Below are positions 8,134 through 15,508 of a stretch of 47,095 nucleotides of DNA, piece by piece. This stretch comes from an uncultured Prevotella sp. (lineage in GTDB: Bacteria > Bacteroidota > Bacteroidia > Bacteroidales > Bacteroidaceae): the NCBI GenBank assembly GCA_900546575.1, contig URDM01000013.1, positions 1 through 47,095 on the forward strand. The letters run 5' to 3'. Every line of letters begins with the position of its first letter. The stretch's first letter is position 1. A program made the translations under genes and the position numbers. The notes below the pieces were generated by a model that saw only the letters and a list, made by a program, of their open reading frames with translations, ran no database searches and was not told the origin of the DNA.

Positions 8134-8340
8134 AAGAAACAGAAAGACATACGGGTCGTGCCAGTTTGATCGGGATACTCATCAATAAAAAAATCGAAAC
8201 CGAGAAGACTTCTTTTGCCAATGGCGGGCCATATAAAACCCTCAGTGGACTAAGCTGCAAAGCCGGTGGATTACAAAGGCGGAGAGCTCTCAAATCTTGT
8301 ATACTCGGAGTTTCATCACATCACTGGGCGGCCTGTTTTT
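8134..8340 (+). ncRNA. Candidate structured small RNA, ~207 nt
   Basis: This segment has its own consensus promoter and ends in a T tract. The ends can pair: 8152-8164 (cgggtcgtgccag) with 8324-8335 (ctgggcggcctg), allowing one bulge and G-U pairs, immediately followed by TTTTT. Nested inside, ccgag near 8200 pairs with ctcgg near 8305, with flanking aaa/ttt, and aaga pairs with tctt further in. A closing stem with a long, interrupted rod-like interior resembles 6S RNA, but I cannot confirm that family. An overlapping 80-codon reading frame has no family features. It is GC-richer than its flanks. Confidence 0.55.
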
Positions 8341-8351
8341 AAATATTACAG

Positions 8352-8386
8352 CAGGAGACAAGCAATAATTCTTGTCTCCTGTTTTC
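8352..8386 (+). terminator. Strong intrinsic terminator
   Basis: A perfect 11-bp stem (caggagacaag at 8352-8362 with cttgtctcctg at 8371-8381) with an 8-nt loop is followed by TTTTCGTTTT. It would end transcription of the candidate RNA upstream. Confidence 0.85.
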
Positions 8387-8389
8387 GTT

Positions 8390-8432
8390 TTCAGAAGCTT
8401 GATTTTCAACTTTCAGACGCTTGATTTTCAAA
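8390..8432. repeat. Two-copy 22-bp direct repeat
   Basis: A ~22-bp unit (ttcagaagcttgattttcaa and ttcagacgcttgattttcaa) occurs twice back to back. It lies between the terminator and the hairpin array at 8437. Confidence 0.7.
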
Positions 8433-8436
8433 TGTA

Positions 8437-8546
8437 GTCCTTTTGCACCCCAAAACGAGTCCTTTTACAAAACAAAAGGAGTCCTTTTGCACCTCAAAAC
8501 GAGTCCTTTTGCAAGCCAAAAGGAGCCCTTTTGCAAGGCTATAGCA
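8437..8546. repeat. Array A of 22-bp hairpin repeats (five units)
   Basis: There are five head-to-tail units of exactly 22 bp: 8437, 8459, 8481, 8503 and a degenerate one at 8525. Each has conserved arms TCCTTTTG ... CAAAAGGA (or CAAAACGA) around a variable centre, so each unit can fold into a small hairpin. The same unit forms array B at 30671. The array is preceded by aaatgta, as in array B. Short reading frames through it are artefacts of the repeat. Confidence 0.85.
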
Positions 8547-8575
8547 ATTGAAGGGGTTAATAGCACTATAAAAAA

Positions 8576-8607
8576 TTTGGCGGAAAGGAAAATATTTAGT
8601 TACTTTG
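8576..8607 (+). promoter_or_regulatory. Near-consensus promoter for ribE
   Basis: TTTG at 8576-8579 precedes TACTTTG at 8601-8607, which is one base short of TAnnTTTG. The leader to ATG 8668 is about 55 nt. I see no FMN riboswitch (RFN) motif here. Confidence 0.4.
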
Positions 8608-8667
8608 CTGAACGTTGCGCCCCACGTACATGAATCTTAAACATTAACAATAAAAATACTCAGACAA

Positions 8668-9270
8668 ATGTTTTCCGGTATAGTAGAAGAAATGGCTACT
8701 GTCGTTGCCATCAAAAACGACAAGGAGAATGTAGACTTCACGCTGACATGCTCGTTCACTAACGAACTGAAAATTGACCAAAGCGTAGCTCATAACGGCG
8801 TTTGCCTGACCGTTGTGTCTATCGAAGGCGACAACTACACGGTGACGGCAATGAAGGAAACGCTCGACCGATCTAACCTCGGACTGCTCAAGGTAGGCGA
8901 CAAGGTGAACGTAGAGCGCTCGATGATAATGAACGGCAGACTCGACGGACACATAGTGCAGGGTCATGTAGACGGCACAGCCAAGTGTATAGACATGCGC
9001 GATGCCGACGGTTCGACTTATTACACATTCGAATACGAGTTTGACAAGGCTATGGCCGAGCGCGGATACTTCACCGTTGACAAAGGTTCGGTTACGGTCA
9101 ACGGCGTTTCGCTGACCGTATGTAACCCTACCGCAAACTCTTTCACCGTGGCTATCATCCCCTACACCCACGACAACACCAACTTCTGCAACATCAGCGT
9201 AGGCACTACTGTTAATATCGAGTTCGATATTCTGGGCAAGTACATTGCACGCTTGCAGCAGTTGAAGTAA
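8668..9270 (+). CDS. ribE: Riboflavin synthase, alpha subunit
   Basis: A 200-residue cytoplasmic enzyme that dismutates two 6,7-dimethyl-8-ribityllumazine molecules into riboflavin and a pyrimidinedione, the last step of riboflavin synthesis. It begins with the family's signature MFSGIVEEMATV. Two lumazine-binding half-domains follow: about residues 1-96 (SVAHNGVCLTVVS; GRLDGHIVQGHVDGTA) and about 97-196 (KGSVTVNGVSLTV; IPYTHDNTNF; GKYIARL). The length is typical. It is a single gene here, not linked to other rib genes, with a near-consensus promoter upstream and a GC-rich inverted repeat downstream that may end transcription. Confidence 0.96.
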   Translation: MFSGIVEEMATVVAIKNDKENVDFTLTCSFTNELKIDQSVAHNGVCLTVVSIEGDNYTVTAMKETLDRSNLGLLKVGDKVNVERSMIMNGRLDGHIVQGHVDGTAKCIDMRDADGSTYYTFEYEFDKAMAERGYFTVDKGSVTVNGVSLTVCNPTANSFTVAIIPYTHDNTNFCNISVGTTVNIEFDILGKYIARLQQLK

Positions 9271-9283
9271 GAAAAACTACCCA

Positions 9284-9420
9284 GCCCCCAGCCCTACCCC
9301 CGACCCCTCCCCCGTAGGGAGGGGAGTGATATGCAACGTTTGTTACATACAATCAGCTAAATCCTCAAATAGTAATGCTATTCACTCCCCTCCCTACGGG
9401 GGAGGGGCAGGGGGAGAGGC
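9284..9420. repeat. GC-rich inverted repeat element (REP-like), pair
   Basis: Positions 9304-9329 and 9382-9407 are perfect 26-bp inverted arms (core cccctcccccgtagggag). Each arm is itself partly palindromic and each is flanked by C-rich or G-rich sequence. Single copies of the same core occur at 10935-10972 and 12287-12325. The pair lies between ribE and the efflux operon and could form a strong hairpin. Beyond it, 9421-9568 is AT-rich with no clear promoter. Confidence 0.8.
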
Positions 9421-9568
9421 TTTTGTTCTTACTTCCCCAATAAATGTTAATATACCACACCCTAAATAAACTTTTCCACAACCTAATACATCCAATAATC
9501 AAAAATAGACAAAGAGAGAGAGTTATAGAGATTAAGATTCAGAAAACATTAACAAAACCACATTTATT

Positions 9569-10912
9569 ATGAGAAAGATTGGGATGACTTGCCTGACAGG
9601 ACTTTTCCTGCTGTCAATGTCTACAGAATGTATGGCACGACAATGGTCGCTTAAGGACTGCATCAACTATGCCATTGCTAACAACATTCAGCTACAGAAA
9701 GCCAAACTTCAAGAATATTCTGCTCTTGAGGATGTGAAGCAGAGCCAGTCGGCACTGCTGCCGTCGCTCAGCCTGTCGACATCGCAGAATGTATCGTACA
9801 ATCCCTGGCCCGAGAAAGGGTCGGCTATGATTGCTGGCAACAAGGTACAGTCGAAGGTAGACAAGGTCTACTACAACGGTTCGTACTCGCTGATGGGCAA
9901 CTGGACCGTATGGAACGGCAACAAGAACCAGAACACAGTAAAGCTCAACAAGCTTACTGCCGAGCAGGCCAAGCTCGACTCTGCCGTTACTGCCAACAAC
10001 GTGCTGGAGCAGATAGCACAGCTCTATGTTCAAATTCTCTACTCTAACGAGGCTATAAACGTGAGCAAGGAGAGCCTGAAAACAAGTCAGACCAACGAGG
10101 AGCGCGGCAAGACTATGGTGAATGTAGGCAAGATGAGCAAGGCCGACCTTGCACAGCTTACCGCACAGCGAGCCCAGGACGAGTACAGCATAGTTGAGGC
10201 TGAGAGCAATCTGCGCAATTATAAGCGACAGCTCAAACAGTTGCTGCAGATTACCAACGACGAGGAGTTTGACATTGCAATTCCTTCTACTACCGACGAG
10301 ATGGCACTTGCCACAGTCCCAGCACTCAACGACGTGTACACAGCATCCATTGAGCAGCGTCCGGAGATAAAGAACGCTATGTTGGGCATCGAAAGCAGCG
10401 ACCTAAGCGTGAAGATTGCCAAGGCAGGCAAGCTGCCTACAATCGGACTGAGTGCCGGACTCTCTACCAACACTTCGTCAATGAGCAACAATGCTTGGGG
10501 CTCGCAGCTCAAGAACAACTTCACAGTGGGCGGTGGCGTTACTGTAAGCATTCCACTGTTTGACAATCGGCAGACCAAGACTGCTGTCAACAAGGCAATG
10601 ATTCAGAAGCAGAACTATCTGCTCGACTTGCAGGACAAGCAGACCACTCTATACTCTACCGTTGAGAACTACTGGTTGCAGGCTGTGACCAATCAGAACA
10701 AATTCAAGGCAGCACGTGTTTCGACCGAGAGCGCTCAGGCAAGCTACGAACTGCTGTCGGAACAGTTCAAGCAGGGACTCAAGAACATCGTTGAACTCAT
10801 GACCGGCAAGAACAACCTTCTGCAGGCACAGCAAAACGAATTGCAAAGCAAGTATCTTGCTATTCTCAACCTCAACATGCTGGAGTTCTACAAGACTGGA
10901 GAGATAAAATAG
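9569..10912 (+). CDS. TolC-family outer-membrane efflux protein
   Basis: A 447-residue outer-membrane channel of the TolC/OEP family, the exit duct of a tripartite efflux pump. A signal peptide (MRKIGMTCLTGLFLLSMSTECMA) is followed by the typical SLKDCINYAIANNIQLQKAK opening. Two OEP repeats with long helical stretches (about residues 25-230 and 250-445) follow, the second containing GLSAGLS and GGGVTVSIPLFD motifs. It is the first gene of an operon with a membrane-fusion protein and a MacB-type ABC transporter. The substrate cannot be told from sequence; such pumps export macrolides, peptides or metabolites. Confidence 0.93.
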   Translation: MRKIGMTCLTGLFLLSMSTECMARQWSLKDCINYAIANNIQLQKAKLQEYSALEDVKQSQSALLPSLSLSTSQNVSYNPWPEKGSAMIAGNKVQSKVDKVYYNGSYSLMGNWTVWNGNKNQNTVKLNKLTAEQAKLDSAVTANNVLEQIAQLYVQILYSNEAINVSKESLKTSQTNEERGKTMVNVGKMSKADLAQLTAQRAQDEYSIVEAESNLRNYKRQLKQLLQITNDEEFDIAIPSTTDEMALATVPALNDVYTASIEQRPEIKNAMLGIESSDLSVKIAKAGKLPTIGLSAGLSTNTSSMSNNAWGSQLKNNFTVGGGVTVSIPLFDNRQTKTAVNKAMIQKQNYLLDLQDKQTTLYSTVENYWLQAVTNQNKFKAARVSTESAQASYELLSEQFKQGLKNIVELMTGKNNLLQAQQNELQSKYLAILNLNMLEFYKTGEIK

Positions 10913-10919
10913 GAAAGAA

Positions 10920-10975
10920 AGCCCCACCCCTAACGAAGCCCTACCCCTAACCCCTCCCCCGTAGGGAGGGGAATG
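10920..10975. repeat. GC-rich REP-like element, single copy
   Basis: It contains cccctcccccgtagggaggg within 10953-10972, preceded by accccta direct repeats. It is the same core as at 9304, placed in the tolC-macA spacer. Confidence 0.75.
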
Positions 10976-11058
10976 GTATGTAACGATTGGGGCAAATAAT
11001 TAGAAATTAATTAGAGATAAGAATAGAGAGATTTAATTAGAGACAAGAATAGAGATTT

Positions 11059-12249
11059 ATGAAAAAATTAAGCAAGGTATGGCTGGTAGTGGCGGTTGTC
11101 ATTATTGTAGCCATTGTCGCTTGGGCATTGTCGGGCGGCAAGAAAGAAGAACAGATTACGTTTGACACGGCAGCAGTGGCACCGGCAAACATCATGAACA
11201 GCATCACCGCCACGGGTACTATCGAGCCGGTGACTTCGGTTACGGTGGGTACTCAGGTGAGCGGTATTGTCAGCAAACTCTATGTCGACTACAATTCTGT
11301 AGTGAAGAAGGGCCAGGTGATTGCCGAACTCGACAAGACCAACCTTATGAGCCAACTCAATTCGGCAAAGACACAGCTCGCTACGGCACAGAGCCAGCTC
11401 AACTATCAGACCACAAACTTCAACCGCTATAAGACTCTCTACCAAAAAGGACTTGTAGCTGCCGACGATTTCGACAACGCCAAGCTCTCATATACTCAAG
11501 CCAAGGAGCAGGTGGCATCGGCAAAGGAAGAGGTGCAGCGCGCACAGACCAACCTCGGTTATGCTACCATCACATCGCCGATAGACGGCATTGTACTGTC
11601 TAAGTCGGTAGAGGAAGGTCAGACTGTTGCCGCAAGCTTCTCTACTCCTGAACTGTTCACTATCGCCCAGGACCTCACCAACATGCAGGTTGTGGCCAAT
11701 GTCGACGAGGCTGACATAGGCGACGTTAAAGAAGGCGAACGCGTTTCGTTCACCGTCGACGCTTATCCCGACGACACTTTCGAGGGTACTGTAAAGCAGG
11801 TGCGTCAGGAAGCTACTACTACCAATAACGTAGTGACATACGAGGTAGTTATCTCTGCACCCAATGCCGACCTCAAACTCAAACCGGGTCTGACAGCCAA
11901 CGTCACCATCTATACAGCCGAACGTAAGGGCGTGCTCTCAGTTCCGTCAAAGGCTCTGCGCTTCACTCCGCAGAAGGAGACTGTAGGCAAGATGAAGATT
12001 GTAGACCAGACTGGCAATGCCAAGAACAAGATTTGGACCATCGAGGGCAACAGCATCGTAGCCCATAAGGTGAACATCGGCATGACCGACGGCACAAACA
12101 CACAGATTCTTAATGGCATTTCAGCTGGCGTTAAGGTTGTTACCGGTCTAAATGTTACGGGAGGTGAGCAGGATGACACGCAGGCTGATGCTGGAGGCGA
12201 GAAGAGCCCATTCGCTCCCGGCCCTCCGGGAAAGAACAAGAAGAAATAA
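11059..12249 (+). CDS. MacA-like periplasmic adaptor (HlyD/RND membrane-fusion family)
   Basis: A 396-residue adaptor that bridges an inner-membrane ABC transporter and the TolC channel. One N-terminal membrane anchor (about residues 7-25) is followed by the first lipoyl half (VGTQVSGIVSKLYVDYNSVV), a coiled-coil hairpin (about 95-165), the second lipoyl half (SPIDGIVLSKSVEEGQTVAA), and beta-barrel and membrane-proximal domains (about 205-370). The tail is Gly/Pro/Lys-rich (GPPGKNKKK). The gene sits between the tolC-like and MacB-type genes, which defines the pump as the MacAB-TolC type. The start follows a purine-rich leader. Confidence 0.93.
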   Translation: MKKLSKVWLVVAVVIIVAIVAWALSGGKKEEQITFDTAAVAPANIMNSITATGTIEPVTSVTVGTQVSGIVSKLYVDYNSVVKKGQVIAELDKTNLMSQLNSAKTQLATAQSQLNYQTTNFNRYKTLYQKGLVAADDFDNAKLSYTQAKEQVASAKEEVQRAQTNLGYATITSPIDGIVLSKSVEEGQTVAASFSTPELFTIAQDLTNMQVVANVDEADIGDVKEGERVSFTVDAYPDDTFEGTVKQVRQEATTTNNVVTYEVVISAPNADLKLKPGLTANVTIYTAERKGVLSVPSKALRFTPQKETVGKMKIVDQTGNAKNKIWTIEGNSIVAHKVNIGMTDGTNTQILNGISAGVKVVTGLNVTGGEQDDTQADAGGEKSPFAPGPPGKNKKK

Positions 12250-12285
12250 AAAGTCCTAACAAAAATACTCAAATACAGAAGCTAA

Positions 12286-12325
12286 CCACTCCCCTCCCTA
12301 TGCGGGAGGGGCAAGAGGGTGAGGC
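12286..12325. repeat. GC-rich REP-like element, single copy (inverted)
   Basis: cactcccctccctatgcggg and the following aggggc repeat the right arm of the element at 9382-9407, with small changes. It occupies the spacer upstream of the ABC ATPase gene. Confidence 0.75.
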
Positions 12326-12350
12326 TTCATTCCTATACATTATTATATAT

Positions 12351-13103
12351 ATGGACGAAAAGAAAGTAGTAATAGAACTCGACAACGTAAAGCGCGACTT
12401 CATCGTAGGCGATGAGACTGTACATGCACTGCGCGGAGTGTCGTTCAAGATATACGAAGGCGAATTCGTCACAATCATGGGTAAGTCGGGTTCGGGCAAG
12501 TCTACGCTTCTTAATCAGCTCGGATGCCTCGACACACCCAGTTCGGGCGAATACTATCTCGACGGAGTGTCGGTCAGGAAGATGTCGAAGTCGCAACGCG
12601 CCGTACTGCGCAACCGTAAGATTGGATTCATATTCCAAAACTACAACCTTCTGCCGAAGACTACAAGCGTTGAAAACGTTGAGTTGCCGCTGATGTACAA
12701 CACCGAAGTTGGTGCCAAGGAGCGCGAAGAGCGTGCAATAAAGGCATTGCAGGCAGTTGGATTGGGCGAACGATTGTATCATAAGTCGAACCAGATGTCG
12801 GGTGGACAGATGCAGCGCGTAGCCATAGCTCGTGCATTGGTGAATGACCCTGCAGTGATTCTGGCAGACGAGGCAACCGGTAATCTCGATACACGTACAT
12901 CGTTCGAGATTCTTGTACTCTTCCAAAAGCTGCATGCAGCGGGCAGAACCATCATCTTCGTGACTCACAATCCCGACATTGCCAACTATTCCTCACGCAA
13001 CATCATGCTGCGCGACGGACACGTGATAAGCGACGAGTACAACCACAACATACAGTCGGCAGCCGAAGGTCTGGCAGCATTGCCAGCCAACTCGGACGAG
13101 TAA
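12351..13103 (+). CDS. MacB-type ABC transporter ATP-binding protein
   Basis: A 250-residue ATPase of the LolD/MacB class that powers the pump. Walker A GKSGSGKST is at residues 44-52, Q-loop Gln96, signature MSGGQ at 149-153, Walker B with Asp173-Glu174, and the switch His at about 206 (VTHNPD). I place the start at 12351 because an in-frame upstream extension to 12300 would translate the repeat element. The permease is a separate gene downstream, unlike the fused E. coli MacB. The tail beyond residue 225 is short and Ala-rich. Confidence 0.93.
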   Translation: MDEKKVVIELDNVKRDFIVGDETVHALRGVSFKIYEGEFVTIMGKSGSGKSTLLNQLGCLDTPSSGEYYLDGVSVRKMSKSQRAVLRNRKIGFIFQNYNLLPKTTSVENVELPLMYNTEVGAKEREERAIKALQAVGLGERLYHKSNQMSGGQMQRVAIARALVNDPAVILADEATGNLDTRTSFEILVLFQKLHAAGRTIIFVTHNPDIANYSSRNIMLRDGHVISDEYNHNIQSAAEGLAALPANSDE

Positions 13104-13129
13104 TGACTTCGTTCAATTTGATAATTGAG

Positions 13130-13316
13130 AGTTTAGAATTGAGAGTTATGATTACATTTGAAGGATATATAATAGACAAAAAGGAGTATAATATATAAGA
13201 GGTACATAATATATAAGAGGTACATAATATATAAGAGGTATATAATATATAAGGTGTAACAAACGCCACATATCATAACTCTCAATTCTAAACTTGAACA
13301 ATTCTCAATTCTAAAC
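13130..13316. repeat. Long inverted repeat enclosing an 18-bp tandem repeat
   Basis: Arms 13130-13152 and 13272-13294 are a perfect 23-bp inverted repeat. A second, partial copy of the right arm follows to 13316. Between them lie four tandem 18-bp units (ataatatataagaggtac) at 13188, 13206, 13224 and 13242. The whole spacer between the ATPase and permease genes is thus repeat sequence, with no gene in it. Confidence 0.85.
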
Positions 13317-13356
13317 TTTAAAAAGCTTTAGTTTATAATTACAAAAAACCAACAAA

Positions 13357-14598
13357 ATGAATTATAGCAATCTTTTAAAGATAGCCCTCCGCGCAATCGC
13401 TGCCAACAAGTTGCGCTCATTCCTCACCGCCCTCGGCATCATCATCGGTGTGGCTTCGGTCATTACGATGCTTGCCATAGGTCAGGGTTCGAAGAAGAGC
13501 ATTCAAGCTAACATTGCCGAAATGGGCTCAAACATGATTATGATCAGCCCGGGTGCCGACCGCGGTCCGGGTGGTGTAAGGCAGGATGCTTCTTCAATGG
13601 AGACTCTCAAGCTAACCGACTATCAGTCGATAAAGGATGAGTGCAACTTCATCAAGGGCATAAGCCCCACAGTGAACAGCAGCGGACAATGGATTTACGG
13701 CAACAACAACACGCCGTCATCTATATATGGTGTCAATCAGGATTATCTGGAGATAAGACAGTTGTCGGTTGACGAAGGCGAAATGTTCACCGATGCCGAC
13801 ATCAAGGCAAGCGCTAAGGTGTGTATTCTCGGACAGACTGTTGTGGACAATCTGTTCCCCGACGGTTCTGACCCTGTAGGCAAGGTGGTTCGATTCAATT
13901 CTATCCCGTTCCGTGTTATCGGCGTATTGAAGAAGAAGGGTTACAACTCTATGGGTATGGACCAGGACGACCTGGTGCTGGCTCCATACACTACAGTTAT
14001 GAAGCGTATCAAGGCTCAGACCTATCTCGGAGGCATCACCTGCTCGGCAATAACCGAAGACCTTACAAGCAAGGCTATCGACGAGATAACTTCTGTGCTG
14101 CGTCGCAACCACAAACTGAAGGATGCAACAGACACGCAAGCTGCCGACGACGATGATTTCAATATCCGTTCGCAGGAGGAACTTGCAAGCATGATGAACT
14201 CTACCACCGATATGATGACCATACTTTTGGGGTGTGTGGCTGGCATATCGCTCATCGTGGGTGGTATTGGTATTATGAACATCATGTATGTGAGCGTAAC
14301 CGAGCGTACACGCGAGATTGGTCTGCGCATGTCGGTTGGCGCTCGTGGCATTGACATACTCAACCAGTTCCTCATTGAGGCTATACTGCTCAGTGTCACA
14401 GGCGGACTTATAGGTGTAGGAATAGGAGTTGGCGCTTCATACGCCGTTAAGTTCATAGCCCACTGGCCTATCTACATTCAGCCTTGGAGCATTATAATGA
14501 GCTTTGCCGTATGTACATTCACTGGCGTATTCTTTGGATGGTATCCTGCCAAGAAGGCTGCTCAGCTCGACCCGATTGAAGCAATTAGATACGAATAG
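13357..14598 (+). CDS. MacB-type ABC transporter permease (FtsX family)
   Basis: A 413-residue inner-membrane permease. TM1 (about residues 20-42, SFLTALGIIIGVASVITMLA) is followed by a large periplasmic MacB-type domain (about 45-285). The C-terminal FtsX domain has three TM helices, including GISLIVGGIGIMNIMYVSV and the conserved cytoplasmic loop TERTREIGLRMSVGARGIDI. It ends with AKKAAQLDPIEAIRYE, typical of this family. It completes the tolC-macA-macB-type operon; the pump extrudes substrates from the periplasm rather than moving them across the inner membrane. The 253-nt repeat-filled gap before it is unusual for an operon. Confidence 0.93.
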   Translation: MNYSNLLKIALRAIAANKLRSFLTALGIIIGVASVITMLAIGQGSKKSIQANIAEMGSNMIMISPGADRGPGGVRQDASSMETLKLTDYQSIKDECNFIKGISPTVNSSGQWIYGNNNTPSSIYGVNQDYLEIRQLSVDEGEMFTDADIKASAKVCILGQTVVDNLFPDGSDPVGKVVRFNSIPFRVIGVLKKKGYNSMGMDQDDLVLAPYTTVMKRIKAQTYLGGITCSAITEDLTSKAIDEITSVLRRNHKLKDATDTQAADDDDFNIRSQEELASMMNSTTDMMTILLGCVAGISLIVGGIGIMNIMYVSVTERTREIGLRMSVGARGIDILNQFLIEAILLSVTGGLIGVGIGVGASYAVKFIAHWPIYIQPWSIIMSFAVCTFTGVFFGWYPAKKAAQLDPIEAIRYE

Positions 14599-14599
14599 T

Positions 14600-14718
14600 T
14601 TAAAGGTAAAAGGGTAAAAAAGTAAAAGAGTAAAAGGGTAAAAGAATAAAAGAATAAAAAAGTAAAAAGTATAGGGTAAGACTTTTTACTTTTTTACTCT
14701 TTTACTTTTTTACTTTTC
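14600..14718. repeat. Short-period gtaaaag repeats with opposite-strand copies; likely bidirectional terminator
   Basis: About eight variants of gtaaaagg/ataaaaga run from 14604 to 14675. From 14682 the inverse (actttttactttttta) runs into the end of the convergent HAD gene. The two halves can pair into a long A/T stem, a probable bidirectional terminator. Confidence 0.6.
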
Positions 14719-15348
14719 TAAGATTTCTTCCGGTGTGCTAACAAGCGTTGTTGCTCCGTGTTCTAATAGAAACTCCTTGTCGCGGAATCCCCACAACACA
14801 CTAATACAAGGCATACCCGAGTTGCGTGCCGTATCAATATCCACATCGCTGTCGCCTATATACACAGCACCTTCGGCAGAAACTCCAAGTTGGCGCATTG
14901 CTTCCAATACTGTATCTGGAGCAGGTTTCTTGCGAATATCCTCACGTTCGCCAATCGCTACTGGCACGAGGTCGCCGAAGAAGTGACGGCACAGTTCCTG
15001 AGTAGCGGCATAGAACTTATTGCTTACCACAGCAACTTTCTTTCCCTGTTTGCGCAACTCCTCAAGCATCTCCATCACACCATCGTATGGCTTGGTTGTA
15101 TCAAGATTGTGCTGCATGTAATGTTGGCGGAAATCAGCATAAGTCTTGTCAAACTTATCATTGTCAAGTCCGCCGGGAATGGCACGTTCCATAAGTTTCT
15201 TTACACCATTGCCAACAAATCGTCTTACCTCATCAACGGTACGCTCAGGCATGCCGTTGGTGCGCAATGCATAATTGCAACTCGCTGCCAAATCACCAAG
15301 AGTAGACAGCAACGTACCGTCAAGATCAAAAATATAAGTATTGTACAT
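14710..15348 (-). CDS. HAD-family hydrolase, phosphoglycolate phosphatase-like
   Basis: A 212-residue cytoplasmic phosphatase of the haloacid dehalogenase superfamily. Motif I is FDLDGTLL with nucleophile Asp8 and acid Asp10. A helical cap resembling Gph follows (NGMPERTVDEVRRFVGNGV). Motif II (VAVVSNK), a conserved Lys in RKKPAPDTVLEAM, and motif IV (YIGDSDVDIDTARN) complete the site. Gph enzymes remove phosphate from 2-phosphoglycolate formed during DNA repair. The exact substrate cannot be fixed from sequence. It is a single gene, convergent with the permease gene. Confidence 0.87.
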   Translation of the reverse strand: MYNTYIFDLDGTLLSTLGDLAASCNYALRTNGMPERTVDEVRRFVGNGVKKLMERAIPGGLDNDKFDKTYADFRQHYMQHNLDTTKPYDGVMEMLEELRKQGKKVAVVSNKFYAATQELCRHFFGDLVPVAIGEREDIRKKPAPDTVLEAMRQLGVSAEGAVYIGDSDVDIDTARNSGMPCISVLWGFRDKEFLLEHGATTLVSTPEEILEK

Positions 15349-15450
15349 ATATATAATAATGTGATTTTGACTGCGAAATTACTTATATTTATCTAAAAAC
15401 GTAAGGAAAATACAAATAAATTTAAGCCCGAAAAGTTAATAAGCCATTGT

Positions 15451-15481
15451 TTTGTCTTGACGTATTTTTATTGTACCTTTG
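15451..15481 (+). promoter_or_regulatory. Consensus promoter for mltG
   Basis: TTTG at 15451-15454, a 19-nt spacer, and TACCTTTG at 15474-15481. Because transcription must start near 15487, the ATG at 15509 is the start rather than the in-frame TTG at 15479. Confidence 0.8.
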
Positions 15482-15508
15482 CGCCAACGTTTAAATACCA
15501 AACACATC

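Noticed and set aside
8100..8342. 80-codon open reading frame over the candidate RNA
   Set aside because: Its ATG begins at or inside the promoter, upstream of the expected transcript start, and the protein has no family features.
8437..8546. CRISPR array
   Set aside because: The units are contiguous 22-bp palindromes with ~5-6 bp variable centres. There are no 25-40 bp spacers and no cas genes. The same applies to 30671-30780 and 13188-13259.
8421..8633. Small protein of SPFAxQxESF-type repeats over array A
   Set aside because: It is the translation of the 22-bp DNA repeat. The same kind of peptide appears at array B only because of the repeat.
8576..8667. FMN riboswitch upstream of riboflavin synthase
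   Set aside because: None of the conserved RFN blocks could be found in the leader or in the RNA candidate further upstream.
12300..12350. Longer N-terminus for the ABC ATPase
   Set aside because: The extension would translate the GC-rich repeat and lies upstream of a good start at 12351.
13003..13269. 88-codon minus-strand frame with YILCTS repeats
   Set aside because: It is a translation of the 18-bp tandem repeat and overlaps the end of the ATPase gene.
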